Shown here: positions 7,195-8,897 of the stretch, piece by piece
Layout: every line of letters starts with the position of its first letter
How positions within the stretch are numbered: position 1 is the first letter of the stretch
Source of the DNA: an uncultured Alistipes sp.
GTDB lineage: Bacteria; Bacteroidota; Bacteroidia; Bacteroidales; Rikenellaceae
Assembly (NCBI GenBank): GCA_949840605.1
Contig: CATKXN010000118.1
Location: forward strand, 1-8,897
Direction of reading: 5' to 3'
DNA: 8,897 nt
Notes under the pieces: generated by a model
The model's input: the letters and a program-made list of their open reading frames with translations, nothing else
Told to the model about the DNA's origin: nothing
Databases searched by the model: none
Program-made: the position numbers and the translations under genes

Positions 7195-8340
7195 ATGGAT
7201 ATGAACCTCCGCACTGTTTGTTTGTGTCTTGCCGCGGCGATCCTCGCCGCCTGCACGCCCCGAATCCCCGATGTTACGACCGAACCTTTCGGAACCCTTT
7301 CGACGGGCGAGCCCGTCACGCTGTACCGCCTGGGCAACGGCACCGGCGCCTCGATGGAAGTGATCGACTACGGCTGCCGCATCGTCCGGATCTGCACGCC
7401 CGACCGAAACGGCCGCATCGACGACGTGGTGGTCGGATACGGCGACATCACCTCGTTCGAAACGGGCAGCGAACGCTTTTTCGGGGCCCTGATCGGACGC
7501 TACGGCAACCGCATCGGCGGCGCGTCGTTCCCGCTCGGCGGCGATAAGGTGTACCTCACCCCGAACGAAACGCTGGGAGGCAGGCCCGGCCACCTGCACG
7601 GCGGAACGAAGGGATTCGACCGCGTGATGTGGCAGGGCGAGCCGCTGCTCGAAGCCGACCGGGCCGGCGTGCGGTTCTCGCGCCTGAGCCCCGACGGCGA
7701 GGAAGGCTATCCGGGCAACCTCGCCTGCACGGTCACCTACTGGTGGACGAAAGACAACGTCTGCCGCATCGAATACGAAGCCGAGACCGACAAGCCGACG
7801 GTGGTCAACCTCTCGAACCATACCTATTTCAATCTCAAAGGGCAGCACGGCGGCTATGTGATGGACCACGAACTGCAGGTTGAAGCCGACCACTACTTCC
7901 GGAACACGGTCCAGTACATACCCGACGGAGCGATGCTGCCGGTGGAGGATACGCCTTTCGACATGCGCAGCCCGCACCGCATCGACTACGCCATAGACAC
8001 GCCCGACCCGCAGCTGCAGATCATGCGGGGTTTCTCGGTCTGCTGGGCCCTGCGCAGCCGAGATGGATCGCTGGCCCGGGCCGCGAACCTCTACTCCCCG
8101 CGCAGCGGGCGCGGCGTGGAGACCTGGACGACCGAACCGGGCCTGCTGACCTACACCGGACGCGGACTGAACGGGCGGATGATCGGCAAGGACGGCGTTC
8201 CGCTCGAAAAATTCGGCGGCATGCTGCTCGAAACCCTCCACTTCGCCGACTCCCCCAACCGGCCGGATTTCCCCTCCACGGTGCTGCGCCCCGGCGAGCG
8301 TTACCGTTCCGTCACCGAATTCCGTTTCTATGCAAAATAG
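7195..8340 (+). CDS. galM: Aldose 1-epimerase (GalM-like mutarotase), lipoprotein
   Basis: A 381-residue GalM-family protein that would interconvert alpha and beta anomers of galactose or a related sugar. From Met at 7195, a short lipoprotein signal reaches lipobox LAAC (Cys20); starting at 7201 (MNLRTV...) gives a more basic n-region, so 7201 is an equally good start. Family motifs are GALIGRYGNRIGG (about 97-109), HLHGGTKGFD with catalytic-type His135, VVNLSNHTYFNL with the second His209, the SGRGVETWTTEPG stretch (304-316), and the C-terminal MLLETLHFADSPNRPDFPS with the catalytic-type Glu346, then PGERY. The GY-D-x-N/C loop that normally supplies a substrate-binding Asp reads GFSVCW (279-284), so that Asp is absent. 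The lipobox places it outside the cytoplasm, unlike housekeeping GalM. The TAG stop at 8338 is followed 9 bases later by the sensor gene, so the two probably form an operon. Confidence 0.93.
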   Translation: MDMNLRTVCLCLAAAILAACTPRIPDVTTEPFGTLSTGEPVTLYRLGNGTGASMEVIDYGCRIVRICTPDRNGRIDDVVVGYGDITSFETGSERFFGALIGRYGNRIGGASFPLGGDKVYLTPNETLGGRPGHLHGGTKGFDRVMWQGEPLLEADRAGVRFSRLSPDGEEGYPGNLACTVTYWWTKDNVCRIEYEAETDKPTVVNLSNHTYFNLKGQHGGYVMDHELQVEADHYFRNTVQYIPDGAMLPVEDTPFDMRSPHRIDYAIDTPDPQLQIMRGFSVCWALRSRDGSLARAANLYSPRSGRGVETWTTEPGLLTYTGRGLNGRMIGKDGVPLEKFGGMLLETLHFADSPNRPDFPSTVLRPGERYRSVTEFRFYAK

Positions 8341-8349
8341 ATTTTCGTT

Positions 8350-8897
8350 TTGTCCGCCCTTCGACGCTACATACTCCTGGCGCTGCTAACAGGATTTTCC
8401 GTACCGGGCCTCCCGACGGCCGCCCGTGCCGCCGGGACCGTCCCCGACGCCCCGGATTTCAACTTCACGCACTACAACTCGGGAAACAGCGAACTGCCCT
8501 ACGACCGGGTGAATAAAATAGTGCAGGACCACAAAGGATTCATCTGGTTCGGAACCTCCTCGGGACTGAGCCGTTTCGACGGCATACGCTTCCGTAACTA
8601 CACCAAAGAGGAAATGGGGCTGAAATCGGCCTATGTGATCGCCCTCTGCACCGATTCCGACGGCAATCTCTGGATCGGAAGCGACCGCGGGGTCTCGGTC
8701 TACGACGTCGAAAGAGACCGTTTCGAACCGTTCCTCCGCGAAAGCGACATCGGAACGGTCATCCGCAACAAGGCCAACGTCATCCGCCGGGGCCCCGACG
8801 GCGTGATGTGGATATCGGTCAACAACCAGGGGCTCTTCGCCTACGACCCCCGCACGCAGACCCTGCGCAACCACTTCTTCGAGAACGGCCGGCAAAC
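8350..8897 (+). CDS. Two-component sensor with Reg_prop beta-propeller, N-terminal part (probable hybrid two-component regulator), 3'-truncated
   Basis: 182 complete codons are visible before the window ends. No in-frame ATG precedes the conserved part; the first is at 8614, inside the domain. TTG at 8350 gives a convincing signal peptide (M)SALRRYILLALLTGFSVPGLPTAARA, so I place the start there. FNFTHYNSGNSELPYDRVNKI is the usual opening of these sensors. Three Reg_prop blades follow: VNKIVQDHKGFIWFGTSSG (from residue 54), VIALCTDSDGNLWIGSDRG (from 96) and NVIRRGPDGVMWISVNNQG (from 143). In Bacteroidota this architecture nearly always continues into more blades, a Y_Y_Y domain, a membrane helix, histidine kinase, receiver and AraC-type domains, but that part is outside the window. 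It would sense an oligosaccharide in the periplasm and control the neighbouring PUL genes. Confidence 0.88.
   Translation, partial: MSALRRYILLALLTGFSVPGLPTAARAAGTVPDAPDFNFTHYNSGNSELPYDRVNKIVQDHKGFIWFGTSSGLSRFDGIRFRNYTKEEMGLKSAYVIALCTDSDGNLWIGSDRGVSVYDVERDRFEPFLRESDIGTVIRNKANVIRRGPDGVMWISVNNQGLFAYDPRTQTLRNHFFENGRQ

Noticed and set aside
7029..7343. Minus-strand 104-codon frame covering the divergent intergenic region
   Set aside because: It runs across both candidate promoters and into the antisense of the epimerase signal peptide, with no start context or known motif.
7171..8241. Minus-strand open frame (356 codons) opposite the epimerase
   Set aside because: It is antisense to intact GalM motifs and has no recognisable feature.

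Overview
The window looks like a piece of a polysaccharide utilization locus (PUL) from a GC-rich member of the Bacteroidota. An Alistipes-like (Rikenellaceae) gut bacterium is my best guess. This rests on the SusC/SusD pair, lipoproteins with LA(G/A)C lipoboxes, the lack of clear Shine-Dalgarno sequences, a Bacteroidota-type TAnnTTTG promoter element, a Reg_prop sensor of the hybrid two-component type, and strong use of G/C-ending codons. The genus is inferred from composition and gene style, not from a marker gene.

Layout. Bases 1-5515 (+) hold one apparent operon. It has the 3' part of a SusC-like TonB-dependent outer-membrane transporter (5' end outside the window), a SusD-like surface glycan-binding lipoprotein, and a third lipoprotein of the DUF1735/DUF4361 type in the SusE/F position. 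The operon closes with a strong hairpin followed by TTTT at 5536-5576. A serine-type sulfatase (7000-5603, -) converges on this hairpin. Its last six codons, stop included, are repeated in tandem immediately downstream. A 194-base divergent intergenic region (7001-7194) carries candidate promoters for both sides and a 21-base-spaced direct repeat. From 7195 (+) there is an aldose-1-epimerase (GalM-like) lipoprotein, followed after a short gap by the start of a periplasmic beta-propeller sensor, probably a hybrid two-component regulator, that runs off the window.

How the genes may work together. The DUF1735/DUF4361 lipoprotein and SusD would capture a glycan at the cell surface and SusC would import it. 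The sulfatase would remove sulfate in the periplasm, the epimerase would act on released sugar, and the sensor would detect a breakdown product and switch the locus on. A sulfated glycan (host mucin or glycosaminoglycan, or a dietary/algal sulfated polymer) is therefore the likely substrate. No glycoside hydrolase or lyase lies inside the window, so the sugar linkage cannot be named. The parts are known families. The less ordinary details are the altered metal-site motif of the sulfatase, the altered active-site loop of the epimerase, the duplicated stop region, the ATG-less sensor start and the spaced direct repeat.
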